A stretch of 64,000 nt of DNA from Arbacia lixula (Eukaryota > Echinodermata > Echinoidea > Arbacioida > Arbaciidae), in the NCBI GenBank assembly GCA_963669155.1, contig OZ022576.1, forward strand, positions 22,983,178 to 23,047,177, written 5' to 3'. Position 1 is the first letter of the stretch. Each line of letters starts with the position of its first letter. A model generated the notes under the pieces. That model ran no database searches. It was not told the DNA's origin and saw nothing but the letters and a program-made list of their open reading frames with translations. Below, piece by piece: positions 50,882-60,850 of this stretch. The position numbers and the translations under genes were made by a program.

Positions 50882-53800
50882 AAGAGACATACGGAGTGAG
50901 AGAGATAGAAAGAGACAGAGAGGGGGAGTGAGTGAGGGAGAGAGAGTGTGCGAAGAGTTTGAGAGAGATGGGTGAGAAAGAGTGAGAGATAGAGAGAAAG
51001 GCAGAGGGAGAGAGAGGGTGAGAGGCAGACAGAGGGACAGATAATAAGAGAAAGAGAGAGAAAGAGACAGACAGGCAGAGATGATTTTTACCGACCTGAA
51101 AACAAGCTTTTCTGCACATTCATATAATGCTGTGTCTTTCTTCTCCTTTGAGAAGGCAAACTGGTGAAATTAAAATCAAAGCTTGATAATCCATACTGAT
51201 TGGAACAATCTCCAAGGATGTTCCCTCACCCCGACTGGAGATGAGTTACCAGCATGAAAGACTCCATTGCAAGGAAAGAAAGAAACAGAGAGAGAAACAT
51301 GGTATATATCTACTTACTCACAGATATTTACCCAAAATATACAAAAGAGAATTCTCTAACTGAAAAATATCTGGGACAAGCTCCCAAAATATGGCTATAA
51401 CCTTACAAGTCTCCATTTATCCATCAATCTTAAGATCTATCAACAGATATGGTAGATTCATTTATCTACATATCTAATCATTACTCTATTCAGACATCAC
51501 TTACCTGCAAGATATCAACTTGTTTCTGGAGGAGTGCATCTGTATCCTCCTTCTTTGCCTCAGGGTCTTGAAGAGGGAAGGCATCGATGAGAAGAGCAGC
51601 AGCGTTGGCCCTCACTGAGGCGTTAGCAACCTGGAGTATGCAACAAGATATTCATCAAAGCCGTGTTCAACATATATTGCCCTAAAACCTATGATGAACA
51701 TAATAACGAAAGATAACATATGTCATCAAATCTTTAAGTAATAATTCTTTACGAGGATTCGGAATGGATGAACGGACTGACAACCCCAAAACATAATGCC
51801 TCTGGCCACTTTGTGGCAGAGGCATAACAAAGAGTCATTGTTTCTCTCAATACAACATGGGTAAAATGAAATACCAATACAACCATAACATCCATCAAAA
51901 GTATAACAAATTGTGTTGACATAAAATCTTAAAATCATTGATTTGATATATTCACGACTCATATATGTGATTGTTAAGGACTGTACTGTCATACTGTAAC
52001 AAAAGGAAGCAACAAATAAAACATACTTTTCTGAAAATGAGCAAAATGTGTCTGTCACTTGCATTAGCATCAGTGCATCACCACATCAAGTTAGATTGAA
52101 TATCTCGCAGCAAGATGAATATTTCTTATCCAGATTTTGGCCGTATGTAGGAAATACTAGGTACAATCTAAAAATACCAAAAACCCAGATTTGAGTAATT
52201 TGCCACTTGCTTCCTTTTGTCGAAGTAAGGCAATGCACAGCTTAGCGGTATGCAAATATTGTAAATGGATACTTCCAGCCTGTCCTGCTGATCAGTATTT
52301 GTTATAAAAGAATAAATCAATAGTTAGAAGGAAAGGGTGACATTGTCACTGTACCTTGAATGCCCTCCACAGAATGGGTGCATAGAGATCCAGCAGCATC
52401 TTGTCCACTCCTTGAAGACGCTTCTGCTTAGTGAAGTAGCTCAGCAGCTGGGGGTGGGGTGGGGAGGGTGCACAGATTTTCCCTAATCAATACCATTTAC
52501 GAAGAAGTGCCCAATTCATCCAAGTGCATTATGTATTCCTTCTTTTGTTCAAGACATGTCACTTAAAACTTCTATATTCCTCGTTTTACCTTTACTGGTT
52601 CCTGAATGCTGACAATTAAGTATTCAAGAAAACTATCAAGGAAGTAACCATCTTTACTTTATCATAGATGTTGTTATTCATATCCATACACGTAATAGTT
52701 CTAACTTACCGAGGATAGTTTTGTGTTACTAACATTTCCCATTGCATGATAAATTAAAGAGTTGACACTGACATTAATATTTGCTGCAGGGTGGTAAAAC
52801 TTAACATAATTTTTCTTCATAGAAATTAATTCCAGTAATCAGCAGAGCAGCAATATAAATCTATGCACTGCCATCTTGTAACTTAAGACCATAAGTACTC
52901 GTACCATGATAAAGTGAAACCTGCTTAAACCTGCATGTTTCCCTTCAACAATAACATATCTCTTTGAATCCTGTATTAAAAAAAAATGTAAATAAAGACC
53001 ACCTTCTTTAAGACCACATTTGTTGTTTCTCTTAAAGGCCGTTTCCCATTGGAACCTCTTTTGAAGTAACCTGTACTTAAAGACCAACTTCTTTAAGACC
53101 ACATTTGTTGCTTATCTTAAAGGCTGTTTCTCATTTGAACCTCTATTAAAGTAACCTGTAGTTAAAGACCACCTTCTTTAAGCCCACATTTGTTGTTTCT
53201 CTTAAAGGCCGTTTCCCATTGGAACCTCTATTAAAGTAAACTGTACATGAAGACCACCTGCTTTAAGACCACATTTGTTGTTTTTCTTAAAGGCCGTTTC
53301 CCATTGGAACCTCTATTAAAGTAACCTGCACTTAAAGACCACCTGTTTAATATGAAGACCCATCTTTCTTGTCTTCCTTGAGTGGTATAAATTTTCACTG
53401 TACCTGTCTGAGAGCAAGAGCGAGATTGCGTGCTCCAACCCTCCTAGCATGGATAGCACAGTGCATAAGGTCTTGGATGCAGTGAGTCTCGATCTTCAAG
53501 GTGACTGGGCCTGTAGAGTTACGCCAAGCCTTGAAGTACACCTCCCCATAGCTGTCTATCAGGCTCCTGTAGGGTCACACAAAAATGAAAAACAAGTTTT
53601 AGTTTCAGATCCCACAGGAGAAATAAAATATAATCTACACAGCAGGGACATCAATATGTTACATGGTGTATTTAATAATAGACATCTCAAGTGCTTTAAA
53701 ATATCTGGTCTAATTAGCCAGTCACAACTATCTTCGATGGAAAACTTTTGTCTCATTTTGCAGTGTTAAAATGCAATGAATATAACAACTGACATTTGGA

Positions 53801-56800
53801 AGTAACATATCATGTTTGCAAATTGTGTGACAAGCTGAAGTAAGCATTTACATAACTTATACTTTTCAGGACATTCCAAAGAGCTCTGGCACAAGAGTCA
53901 ATTTCTTGTGGAAAGATTAGTCACAATTACTAGTCTTGGAAAATTTTTACCTTCTTACTTTGCAGGACATTTAAATGGTGCAAATTTATACCATGGGATT
54001 AATATATAATTTGTTTTCTGCATCAAGCCAAAAAGAGTTCATGACCTGCAATCTTTCCTAACTCATAAATATATATAATAGCTGCTCTTTTACAACAACA
54101 ACTGTACCTCTCAATAATTTTCACCCATTATGATTTGCTGCTTAAAGTAGGCTACCACATATATTATGCAAGCCAGCAAAAGCAAGACTTGTGGTATGAA
54201 CTGCTTTTCACAGTTATGATCATAATTATAGCAAGATAAAGTGGCCGTGACAACTTACTTTGGACAAGAGGGCAGCTGGTTCTTGATGGCCTGGTGAAGA
54301 CACTCGACAAGGCTCACATCCAGACAGAACAAGAAACTCAGAAACTTTCTTCCCTGCATGAATAAAACATTTTGCAGAGAAAATATTGATGCAAGTATTT
54401 GGATTAGTACATTAAGTTTGTAGATCTGTGTTCTAATATCCACAAAAAAAAAACAAGATTCAAGTTATTTACAAAGAAAACATGGAAACAAATACCCGAA
54501 AGAGTCTCATTTCATCTGACTCATTAATATTCATGATTCGTCCGCCGTAGGGACAATTCGGCTAGATTTTAGTGAAAGGGCTTTCTAGGGTAATTTCTAT
54601 TTACAAAGAAATCTTAGGCATACACCCAGTAGTAAGGATAGCGTGCTCCATCCTGCAAATGAGCGAAAAACAAGTGAGACAAAAATCTTGGAACCAGACG
54701 GGATTTGAACCTGCAATCTACTGCTTACCGGGCAGCGACTTAACCACGCAAGCTATTTCTAGTTCATGGGTCAAGACATGATAACATGGAAACAAATACC
54801 CGTAAGAGTCTCATTTCATCTGACTCATTAATGGTTAAGTCGCTGCCCGGTAAGCAGTAGATTGCAGGTTCAAATCCCGTCTGGTTCCAAGATTTTTGTC
54901 TGACTTGTTTTTCGTTATTTGCAGGATGGAGCACGCTATCCTTACTACTGGGTGTATGCGTAAGATTTCTTTGTAAATAGAAATTACCCCAGAAAGCCCT
55001 TTCACTAAAGATTCAATTGGTTTAAAAGAAAGATATATGCATGTTAATTTTGTTACCTGAAAAAATAGAGAAGTTGCGATTTCCAACAAAACTAACCTGG
55101 TGTGTCATGGAAAATTCTACCGCGATTCTTTCAGAAAGAATAGTTGAATTTCGTTACAATTTTCTCCTATTCGATAACTATTTATATCACACTTTGTCGG
55201 AGCAGGGATACTGTAAGGGAAGGATATGAATCAACCTTCTTTCTTTGAATCCATGCGCGATGGCAGTAACAAGTTCACAACATGTGCTGTAATACAGATT
55301 TTGAATGTATTATTCTCCTTCCTAACAGCTCCCTGGTGAAAGGGGACTTACCCCTTCATGTGCCACTGGTGCATTCTGGCACCAGTAATACACACAAATC
55401 CCATAGAGCAGCTGTTTGTCTGGCATGCTTAGGGTGAAAGACAGAATCCCCTGGCCAAGCTTACCTCATCATATTTCAGATAAGTTGGGCTGATGATACA
55501 CTGCTCTAGAAGGCTCTTCAGGGAAGCGCTGCTCTCATCTGCCAGCTTGACTTGCAAGAAAGATTCTCTCATTGCCGTCAGCAGCTTCACCTCAGCTTTC
55601 TGCAAGACGAGGAAAGTATTGCATTTAATCAAATAACTGCTTTGATCTGTCTTCAAAATCTATCTATCTGACTATCATATCCTGTGAAGTAGGCGATCAT
55701 GTAATGCCACAACTCTCTGTCCTGTCTCTCTGATTTTCAAATGAAACTACAAAAATTAGAACTGGCGTAAAGCATTGACTGGGCATGACTGTACTGTATC
55801 ACTTTTGGTGATAATAATTTGTATCAATTTATTAAAGTTAATAATGTATACAAGTTAAATACAACAAGTCTTTTGATATCTGCAGATAAGAGGGGCTTCA
55901 GACTCGGGAATGAGACTGATTTGTCCTACTTACCAGTGGATCGACAAATGATTCACATTCTTCTCCTTTGGATTACCAATAGTTAGCGAATAGCACATAC
56001 ACACTACAAACATCATCGCTGACTAAGAATAGATTAGGAAGTTTCCATCCACTAGACAGAAGGAAACTGCAGCCGACTCACAATGGAATTTGGCACTTTC
56101 CAGTGGATCTACAAATGATTTAAATTCTACTTCTTATCTTTACTTATCAAACAGCATATATATACTGCAAAAAGCACCACTGACAAAGATTAAATCAGGA
56201 GGGTCAGGCCTCAAAGACCTCAAGTTGGTGCTTTCCATCCAATACATAAGTACAGTAGGCAACTGTAGCCAGTTACCAGTAAATCTACCAATGATTTATA
56301 TTCTACCTCATTGCACTAGTAAGTAAAGAAACACACTGGATATAAATTGGAAAAGGCATTGCTGGCTAAGAATCCACTACACAGAAGGCAACTACAGCTG
56401 ACTCACAGTGCCATTTGGCTGGAGAGTCCTGACAAGGAGGTACATGATGGTATTGGGCACCAGCAGCTCTCTGTCAGCAAGACCTGCAGTCCACCTGGTG
56501 GATTGAAAAAAGCAGCAAAAAAAACATATTATTAATAGGGAAATTTTGATTGTGCAAGATTGATTGGTTTGCCTCTGCAAGCATGAAATAAATTTTGTCC
56601 AGCTGAATGAAGTAGTCCACAGGAGCCAGGAACAAATATGAATTATTGAAAGACACAGACTACATAAATAATATTATTTTAGATTTCATGATTTTGTGAC
56701 CCAATACTGGTAGTCACATTTGGGGATACCGGTAAGTACAAGTAAGAGACATGTCACATAATTCATATATATAAGACAAACATCATTTTAAAATTGGTAC

Positions 56801-58825
56801 GATGTATGCTGTAAGAGTAAGCACAGGAAAACCTGTACAATTATTTTCAATGAATCACTGAAGGTGTGTGCCAATTCAACAAAATATTGACTGCTACAGT
56901 GAATCAGATGGGGATTTACCATGTCTGACAGAGTTTGGCAATATTGTGTTGCAACTTGCTGGCTGAATCTGGCAGGTCAAGAAGAACACCTATAGATATA
57001 AAACAACAACACAAATAAACAAAAATCAAGAATAAATATGTCTTATATAGATGTGCCTTGACTAAATACAGACATACAAGTATTCCCAATGTTATCAGTC
57101 TATGCAGCTATTCTTTCAATATCTTTACATTCTAACATGTTAGTTTACTGCTGGTGAAAAACAAAAATCATTGAAACAGATTTTGAATTGATTTTGATTT
57201 CAAAGCTTGTTTTTCTCATCTTCCAATATCTTTAAATACATCATATAGCATGATAACTGGTAGTTTGCGTCGGCAGTCAGAATAAACATATCCACACATC
57301 TTACTGATAAAAGACACCAATTTAAAGAATTTAAAGAAAAATAGTGTCAATATTCCAACTTTCTTGTAGTATTTGACAGATTTAATTAGCATGTCTGATT
57401 GCCTTACCATGCAACACTATCATGGTCTCGAGCATCTTGGCTACAGTGACAGGCTTCTTAAGCTCCAAGCAGCACACACCAACAGTCACAATACCCTGGA
57501 GGCATTGAATGACCTCATCTATGGCACACTGTAGGCATGAGGGACAGAAGAGAAAAGTGACAAAATGAAGTTGGCCGTTTACAAAATACAGGTGGACGTA
57601 ATCTAAGCTTGAGAAAGACTGGCAAAAAAAGCAGAGGATTGAAGGGACAATCAGGTTCATCCGAGGGGAAAAATTACATGGGGTCTCTGGGACAATTCAG
57701 TCCCAAAAATGCGAGAAAGCGCCCCTGCAAATGATGAAAGAACCCCTGTGAAAAATTATGGATATATCCAGGAAATAATGCAGAACATATTTCAGTGTTT
57801 CATGACACTAGGGGGGCATTTTATGAAAGTTGTCAGCACTGACAAGTTGTCTTTCTCCAACAGTCACCATAATAACTTTCAGCGGCTAGTGCCTCTCAGC
57901 CAATCAAAACCAAGGATTTCACTGAAATTGTCAGCACTGACAACCTACATGAAATGCCCCCCAGGCTCAAAAAGCAGCAGCTGTAAATACATTTTGTGTT
58001 CATGTTGTCCATTGTACTAAAAGAAACAGTCTTCAAAACTGATTGTTGTTGGCACAAATGAGATATATGAACTTGTAAGGACTTAGGAAGGACCAGTTCA
58101 TGTTCTTTATAATGTGACATTTTCCTTCAATATCCACTGTGTATATGCACCTGTTCAATGGGGTCAGCAGACGGATTAAGTTTGGCCAAGGTCCGTGCAC
58201 AGAGGCCAAACAGACCAGTCCAGATCTTCTCATGCTGCTTCTTGGAGAAGCTCAGCAGCAGGTCGCTGATGTTAAAGTCATCTGACTTGGATCTCTGAAA
58301 TCACAACATAGAGGCAAAAATAAAGATTGACTGTCAGAGCAATACCATAAGGGCATTCATTGTAATTCTACCAACATATAATCAAGTACAAGTAATCTAC
58401 AAATAGAAAAGCAGTTAAGCTCTTCAAATGAAGGTCAGTGAGAAAGAACACTCGCTCACATGTTTTCTATAATAAAGCACTTTATAGTTCACATCTATGA
58501 GAGTAGTGGGACTGGCATTTCATGCCATATAAAGTCTGTTACAAGTTCTTAATAGTATATGAGCAAATATTCCTCTTAAAAGTTACTTAGCAAGTACATT
58601 TATATCAAAGTATACACTTACATCAGAGCCATGATACAAATTACAATACTTTTATAATATAACATATACATGTACGTGCAATCTTGGTATAATTTTTTTA
58701 ATATAGAATTGAGAAGCAATTCAAATGTAGCTTACATGTTTTTCTAAGACTTCGAGAAAAGGCTGGCATTCTTGAGCTTGGCAGGCTGCGAAGAATTGCT
58801 CCTTCTGTGTACTGCAGGTCGCCAT
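39120..58825 (-). CDS. NCAPG2: NCAPG2, condensin II subunit CAP-G2 (25 coding exons)
   Basis: HEAT-repeat (HAWK) subunit of condensin II, acting with SMC2/SMC4, CAP-H2 and CAP-D3 in mitotic chromosome assembly. The 25 exons, listed in the three block entries, sum to 3615 nt: 1204 aa plus stop, with all splice phases consistent. Human CAP-G2 is 1143 aa. Diagnostic strings: GVLLDLPDSASKLQHNIAKL (about 119-138), AWRNSTG, MLLDLYAPILWRAFK (about 319-333), VARRLVSLLFKSFQP, ARVFYQYAHKHM (about 545-556), LAYLDWLLTNYSSR, CDVVMLGFG. Start: ATG at 58825 in ACCATGGCG, after an AG acceptor at 58841-58842, so the exon also carries 15 nt of leader. The neighbour NEMP1 is convergent. Expression control is not visible beyond a candidate upstream exon at 60786. 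Confidence 0.97.
39896..40075 (-). pseudogene. Duplicated edges of NCAPG2 exons 24 and 23 in intron 23
   Basis: ACGACCTGGATATGCAGAAG at 39979 copies ACGACCTGGCAATGCAGAAG at 39894, the exon 24 acceptor. Shortly after, GGGCACGTCTTTGTTTCTGC resembles GAGCAGGTCTCTGTTGCTGC at the donor end of exon 23, followed by TATTAGAACTAATTATTCT, which recurs near 40674. These are short, diverged, non-coding copies. Confidence 0.5.
40170..40311. mobile_element. CAGGGCCC-ended foldback MITE flanked by 25-bp direct repeats
   Basis: Left CTGGGCCCTTTTGCATAAAA, right end complements to CAGGGCCCCGTTGCATAAAA; inner ACCATTAATGGT-like and TATCAATGGT words pair. The sequence GATGTTTACAGTCTCATC plus 7 more bases precedes the left end and follows the right end (23 of 25 positions equal). 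Confidence 0.8.
40494..40651. mobile_element. GGGCCATGTTGCATATA foldback MITE
   Basis: GGGCCATGTTGCATATAGGT on the left pairs with the right end (complement GGGCCATGTTGCATATATAG). Inner arms include TTATTGTAACTTACCATCAA on the left and its exact complement on the right. 158 bp. It splits a relic of the exon 23 edge. Confidence 0.85.
41478..41517. repeat. (CA)n / (GT)n microsatellite forming a splice donor
   Basis: About 40 bp of CA on plus. On the gene strand exon 22 ends AAGCAG and is followed directly by GTGTGTGTGT, so the donor is the first repeat unit. Confidence 0.9.
43796..43977. mobile_element. GTTTCACC foldback MITE, short form, copy 2
   Basis: GAGGGTGTTTCACCAAGCTG to AGCTTGGTGAAACACCCCCC, with ACTGGTGATCCCTTCTTGTG and its complement inside. 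Over the core it matches 35451-35639 with few changes. In NCAPG2 intron 19. Confidence 0.9.
44347..44621. mobile_element. Foldback element, ATAGATTCCTCTCATC ends
   Basis: ATAGATTCCTCTCATCTGAT then TGGTTAAAAG; right end complements to TATAGATTCTTCTCATCGAT then TGGTTAAAAG. The interior repeats CTGTGCCC (44394, 44430, 44456). Confidence 0.7.
44639..44801. mobile_element. Near-perfect hairpin with CTGTGCCC arms
   Basis: CAAATATTGACTGCTTAATA..GGGGCACAGTTAAAAT on the left pairs with ATTTTAACTGTGCCCC..GCAGTCAATATTTG on the right. The centre GATGTCAAAACCATGACTAT pairs with ATAGTCATGGTTTTGACATC. It shares the GTGCCC word with its left neighbour. Confidence 0.85.
45529..45887. mobile_element. 359-bp TIR element with AATT target duplication and interstitial TTAGGG words
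   Basis: Ends CTCCCTATCGCATATAG and CTATATGCGATAGGTAG (inverted, one mismatch). AATT flanks both sides (45525-45528 and 45888-45891). The same flanking sequence occurs without the insert at 46057-46083, with a single AATT (46066-46069). The interior holds GGTTAGG, TTTAGGGTTAGGGTCA and TTTAGGGTCA. Confidence 0.85.
46006..46160. repeat. Duplicate of intron sequence carrying the empty insertion site
   Basis: Matches 45470-45528 joined to 45888-45970: AGGGTGGAGA, GGGGAGAGA, ATTCAATT and AAAATCAG, then TATTATATGTCTA-like, AAGACAAGGAA-like and ATGGAGCACT words in the same order. Confidence 0.75.
46213..46376. mobile_element. pogo-like MITE (AGTGAACCTG..), downstream of exon 17
   Basis: Starts AGTGAACCTGTATATACAGA, contains CAGACCACC and AGCAGGTGGAC words, and ends TAGCAAGTTTCATTGT, which complements to ACAATGAAACTTGCTA. 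Its right end is only a few bases from the exon 17 donor. Confidence 0.55.
46618..46784. mobile_element. pogo-like MITE, upstream of exon 17
   Basis: ACAATGAAACATATACATAC to CAGCAGGTTTCACTATA, with GAGCAGGTGGTCTTTGTGTC and AAAGCAGGTGGTCTTTCTAG inside. Same family and orientation as 46213-46376, so exon 17 is bracketed by two copies. Confidence 0.55.
49449..53566 (-). CDS. NCAPG2: NCAPG2 exons 8-13 (central HEAT repeats)
   Basis: Exons 53404-53566, 52355-52447, 51505-51630, 50567-50746, 50116-50268, 49449-49671; residues 248-560. This is the most conserved part: CPVVRVTAIQGICRIMGMFW and DLAFDVSSNDVRVAVFK (exon 11), SLKDFIHDTSELVVVAFLEL (exon 12), MNPGAARVFYQYAHKH (exon 13). Relic copies of exons 10 and 11 lie in the neighbouring introns, and a long (CT)n tract precedes the exon 11 acceptor. 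Confidence 0.95.
49721..49776 (-). pseudogene. Relic of NCAPG2 exon 10 donor end
   Basis: TTACATGCAAGATATAAATT, then TGTTTCTACAGAAGTGCATC and TGATCCTCCTTTTTTGC, parallels 51501-51560 (TTACCTGCAAGATATCAACT and so on). It lies beyond exon 12 in gene order, about 1.8 kb from its source. The donor position is changed and the frame is not usable. Confidence 0.8.
50368..50440 (-). pseudogene. Relic of NCAPG2 exon 11 (copy 1)
   Basis: On the minus strand it reads KLVHDVTFNVSSNEVMVA, against KLVQDLAFDVSSNDVRVA in the true exon. There is no proper acceptor and it continues into unrelated codons, so a functional alternative exon is unlikely but cannot be excluded. Confidence 0.85.
50464..50515 (-). 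pseudogene. Relic of NCAPG2 exon 11 (copy 2, with donor)
   Basis: Minus-strand VTIIPKDIRVVVCK followed by GTGAGCAGTGG matches the exon 11 end FDVSSNDVRVAVFK followed by GTGAGTAG. The donor is intact; the upstream part of the exon is missing. Confidence 0.7.
50753..51080. repeat. (GA)n/(GGGA)n compound microsatellite at NCAPG2 exon 11 acceptor
   Basis: More than 300 bp of GA-rich simple sequence. On the gene strand it is CT-rich and ends within a few bases of TGCCTGCAG, the exon 11 acceptor. Confidence 0.9.
51751..51826 (+). repeat. GAGGCATAA-type dispersed repeat, copy B (end fragment)
   Basis: ACGGACTGACAACCCCAAAA followed by TAATGCCTCTGGCCACTTTG and TGGCAGAGGCATAA. The last part forms a short stem (ATGCCTC / GAGGCAT). 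Matches the end of 61553-61742. Confidence 0.65.
52908..53401. repeat. Tandem repeat, 85-86 bp period, four units, within a pogo-like element
   Basis: AAAGACCACCTTCTTTAAGA, CCACATTTGTTGTTTCTCTT and AAAGGCCGTTTCCCATTGGA recur with starts near 52993, 53079, 53164 and 53249. The block is flanked by GTGAAACCTGCTTAAA at 52915 and TTTTCACTGTAC at 53392, which resemble the inverted ends of the 46213/46618 family. It ends directly at the exon 8 donor. Confidence 0.8.
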
Positions 58826-58840
58826 GGTGATGATTCTTGT
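54259..58840 (-). CDS. NCAPG2: NCAPG2 exons 1-7 (N-terminal HEAT region)
   Basis: Exons 58736-58840 (coding from 58825), 58151-58294, 57408-57528, 56920-56989, 56407-56494, 55465-55599, 54259-54353. Residues 1 to about 247. Exon 2 gives LLLSFSKKQHEKIWTGL. Exons 4/5 split a TWW-type tryptophan pair, giving CQTWWTAGL. Exons 6/7 give EQCIISPTYLKYDE and GRKFLSFLFCLD, the latter like GRRFLSCLFNW of the vertebrate protein. Donors are mostly GTAAGN; exon 2 uses GTGCAT. Confidence 0.93.
54547..54790 (-). mobile_element. tRNA-derived SINE, copy 1 (minus)
   Basis: The complement contains GTGGTTAAGTCGCTGCCCGG (A-box-like, D arm and anticodon stem), loop CCGGTAA with anticodon GGT, and GGTTCAAATCC (B box). 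The tRNA-Thr-like head is followed by a tail including GATGGAGCACGCTATCCTTA and ending near CCCTTTCACTAAA. The T stem has a mismatch, so it is a SINE head and not a working tRNA. Confidence 0.75.
54833..55010 (+). mobile_element. tRNA-derived SINE, copy 2 (plus)
   Basis: Same sequence as copy 1 in the opposite orientation (GGTTAAGTCGCTGCCCGGTA..GGTTCAAATCCCGTCTGG), lacking the first bases of the tRNA part. Together the copies form an inverted repeat with arms of about 175 bp. Confidence 0.8.
57811..57962. mobile_element. GGGGGGCATTTTATGAAA foldback MITE
   Basis: GGGGGGCATTTTATGAAAGT followed by TGTCAGCACTGACAA; right end complements to GGGGGGCATTTCATGTAGG followed by the same TGTCAGCACTGACAA. 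152 bp, NCAPG2 intron 2. Confidence 0.85.
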
Positions 58841-60785
58841 CTGAGAAAATAAAATGAATCAACATGAATTTGTGGGACACATTCATGTAGATCAAAGCAC
58901 CGGTACAACTTTCAGAATTACCAAAATCAATCAATGTTAGAGATGAAGAAATATCACAAAATCTATTTTTTTTCTTTCCAATTTCATTTTGATTTCTCAA
59001 ACCCAATAACAGAATGTATTACAGAAGTTTCCTTCCAAGTGGTGAACAATGCAGCACAAGCTGGAGAGAATGTTGGCGTAGATATTATGAATGTAGTGTA
59101 CTATCAAGACAGAGATATGGTAAGCTACAGGAAGGTAAAGTACAAGTCCAGTAGCTTGTAGGTGTAATTAACCATCTCATCTGGGACAGTCTTTCCAAAA
59201 TTATGCTTTTTGGCATACATCTATACACAGTATACTCCCCCCCCCCCCTCCCCATTACACTCTGTATAGGACATTGAGATACAATCTCAGTGGATCTAAA
59301 AACATTACAGATTTAAGGACGTTTTGCACATGAAGTTTATAGAGCTGGAGATGGATATAGAGGAACAGCACATCAGCATCCCAATCTAGCTTTCTGCCCA
59401 AATTGCTAAATGACATGTAATTAAATGTAACGTTACAGCAAGGCTGAGTACAAATTATCTCTATTAGTGCACTAAATAAGTGGTCCCCAAACGGGACCCC
59501 ACATTCTTTTGCACTTCTATAATGCTCATGTCCAGTTGGATGCACAATGTGCTGCACATCGTTAATATTATTTACTTATTTTAATAAAAACAATATGCAA
59601 GATTTTCAGAGGAAAAATGTATAAGATATAGACATCTAGATTGATATGAAAATTCATCAAGTGTATATTTTCTTTTGAAATGTTTTTCGAGTTGTGATCA
59701 TACTTGATTTCCAACTTCTAGAGATGCAAACACCACAATCTATTGAGACTCTGAGCTTGGTGAAATTTTCTTTGAAAGTTACTAGGTATTCTTTAAAATA
59801 TGAAAAAAGTTCTTAAATGAGCACAAATTCAGGCAAAGATGTATTAATTATAGCTGGTTTTATTATTGCAAAATACCAAAATGATTTATTTTACATCAAG
59901 CCATAGAATAAACTTCTTACACAACACTTTCCCCCCACATGAAATTCAAGAAATTGTCAACACATCAATCTGATTGACTGATATTTTATCAATTATCATA
60001 TTGCAGAGTTTTGTGAGAAAGGTTATTTCAATTGGTCTGAAAATTCTGATCCTGTATCGATACGCGAATTGTCACTGATATCTGACTTCGCAATCTCTGT
60101 CAAAAATGGTTAAGCATCATTGATACTAGCGTGAGTTCTAAATGAGATGTAGATCTAAATGGAGAGAGAAACAAAACAGGCCGTAATTTTTATATGCCAC
60201 ACATGTGTCGTTTGTTATCACATTTGACTGTGCAATAATAAAACCTTCTGAAGTGCACCCAAGTTTATTGATGTGTGAGTGAAATTTTAGTATTTTAGCT
60301 GATCATCTGCATCTTAATACGAATACACTGTCAGACTGTGTATTCAAGTTTGATTTGAAGCATCCGCATCATATCACAGCACGGGGCCGGTGGCCTGTAA
60401 TATGCCGTGCGCTGCAGCTGCTGTCCCGCCTGCCCACCGGGCCGGTCGGTTATTGCTTTCTGCTCGAGATCCAGCTGCAGCTGTGCCTGCCTGGGCTGTA
60501 CAGACGCTGTCAAATACAAGGAGCAGGGCCGAGGAGAGGGTTTAAATAGCATATTATTCAAAATAAACACAATCAAAGCACCACAAATAATATGCAGTCA
60601 AAGTTAATAGATAATATTGAATGAAAAATGCCTGTTGACTTACATATTAATGAGTTTTCTTTTTCTCTGACAGTTCTCCCAAACCGACGGAGAATCGAAC
60701 AGTCGCGCGCTTTTTTTCCCTTCGCCAGCAAATCAGTAGACTCGGTATCCAGTCGCATTGTACGGTATTAATTACTAGCTCTTAC
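58841..60785 (-). other. NCAPG2 5' intron (inferred)
   Basis: No coding exon seen. Contains a C-run at 59237-59250 and, at 60360-60545, a GC-rich island that is unlike its surroundings and not identified. Confidence 0.4.
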
Positions 60786-60850
60786 CGTCTTGCCGTGCCG
60801 TGAGAAACGCACCTGTCGTGTGCGGGGTGTGTGTATCTCTTCAATCTGTA
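60786..60850 (-). promoter_or_regulatory. Candidate NCAPG2 non-coding first exon and promoter
   Basis: On the minus strand a CpG-containing stretch (CGTTTCTCACGGCACGGCAA) ends GACG followed by GTAAGAGC, a good donor at 60780-60785. The first coding exon begins with an acceptor at 58841-58842, so an upstream leader exon is required, and this is the best candidate seen. Confidence 0.45.

Noticed and set aside
50525..51119. Ser/Leu/Pro-rich and Arg/Glu-rich frames
   Set aside because: Translations of the GA/CT microsatellite next to NCAPG2 exon 11.
54690..54890. Functional tRNA-Thr genes
   Set aside because: The T stem is mismatched, the acceptor arms do not pair well, and both copies continue into a shared non-tRNA tail, as in SINEs.
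60331..60607. Coding exon in the GC-rich island
   Set aside because: No conserved domain seen and no phase link to NCAPG2 exon 1, whose start codon is convincing.
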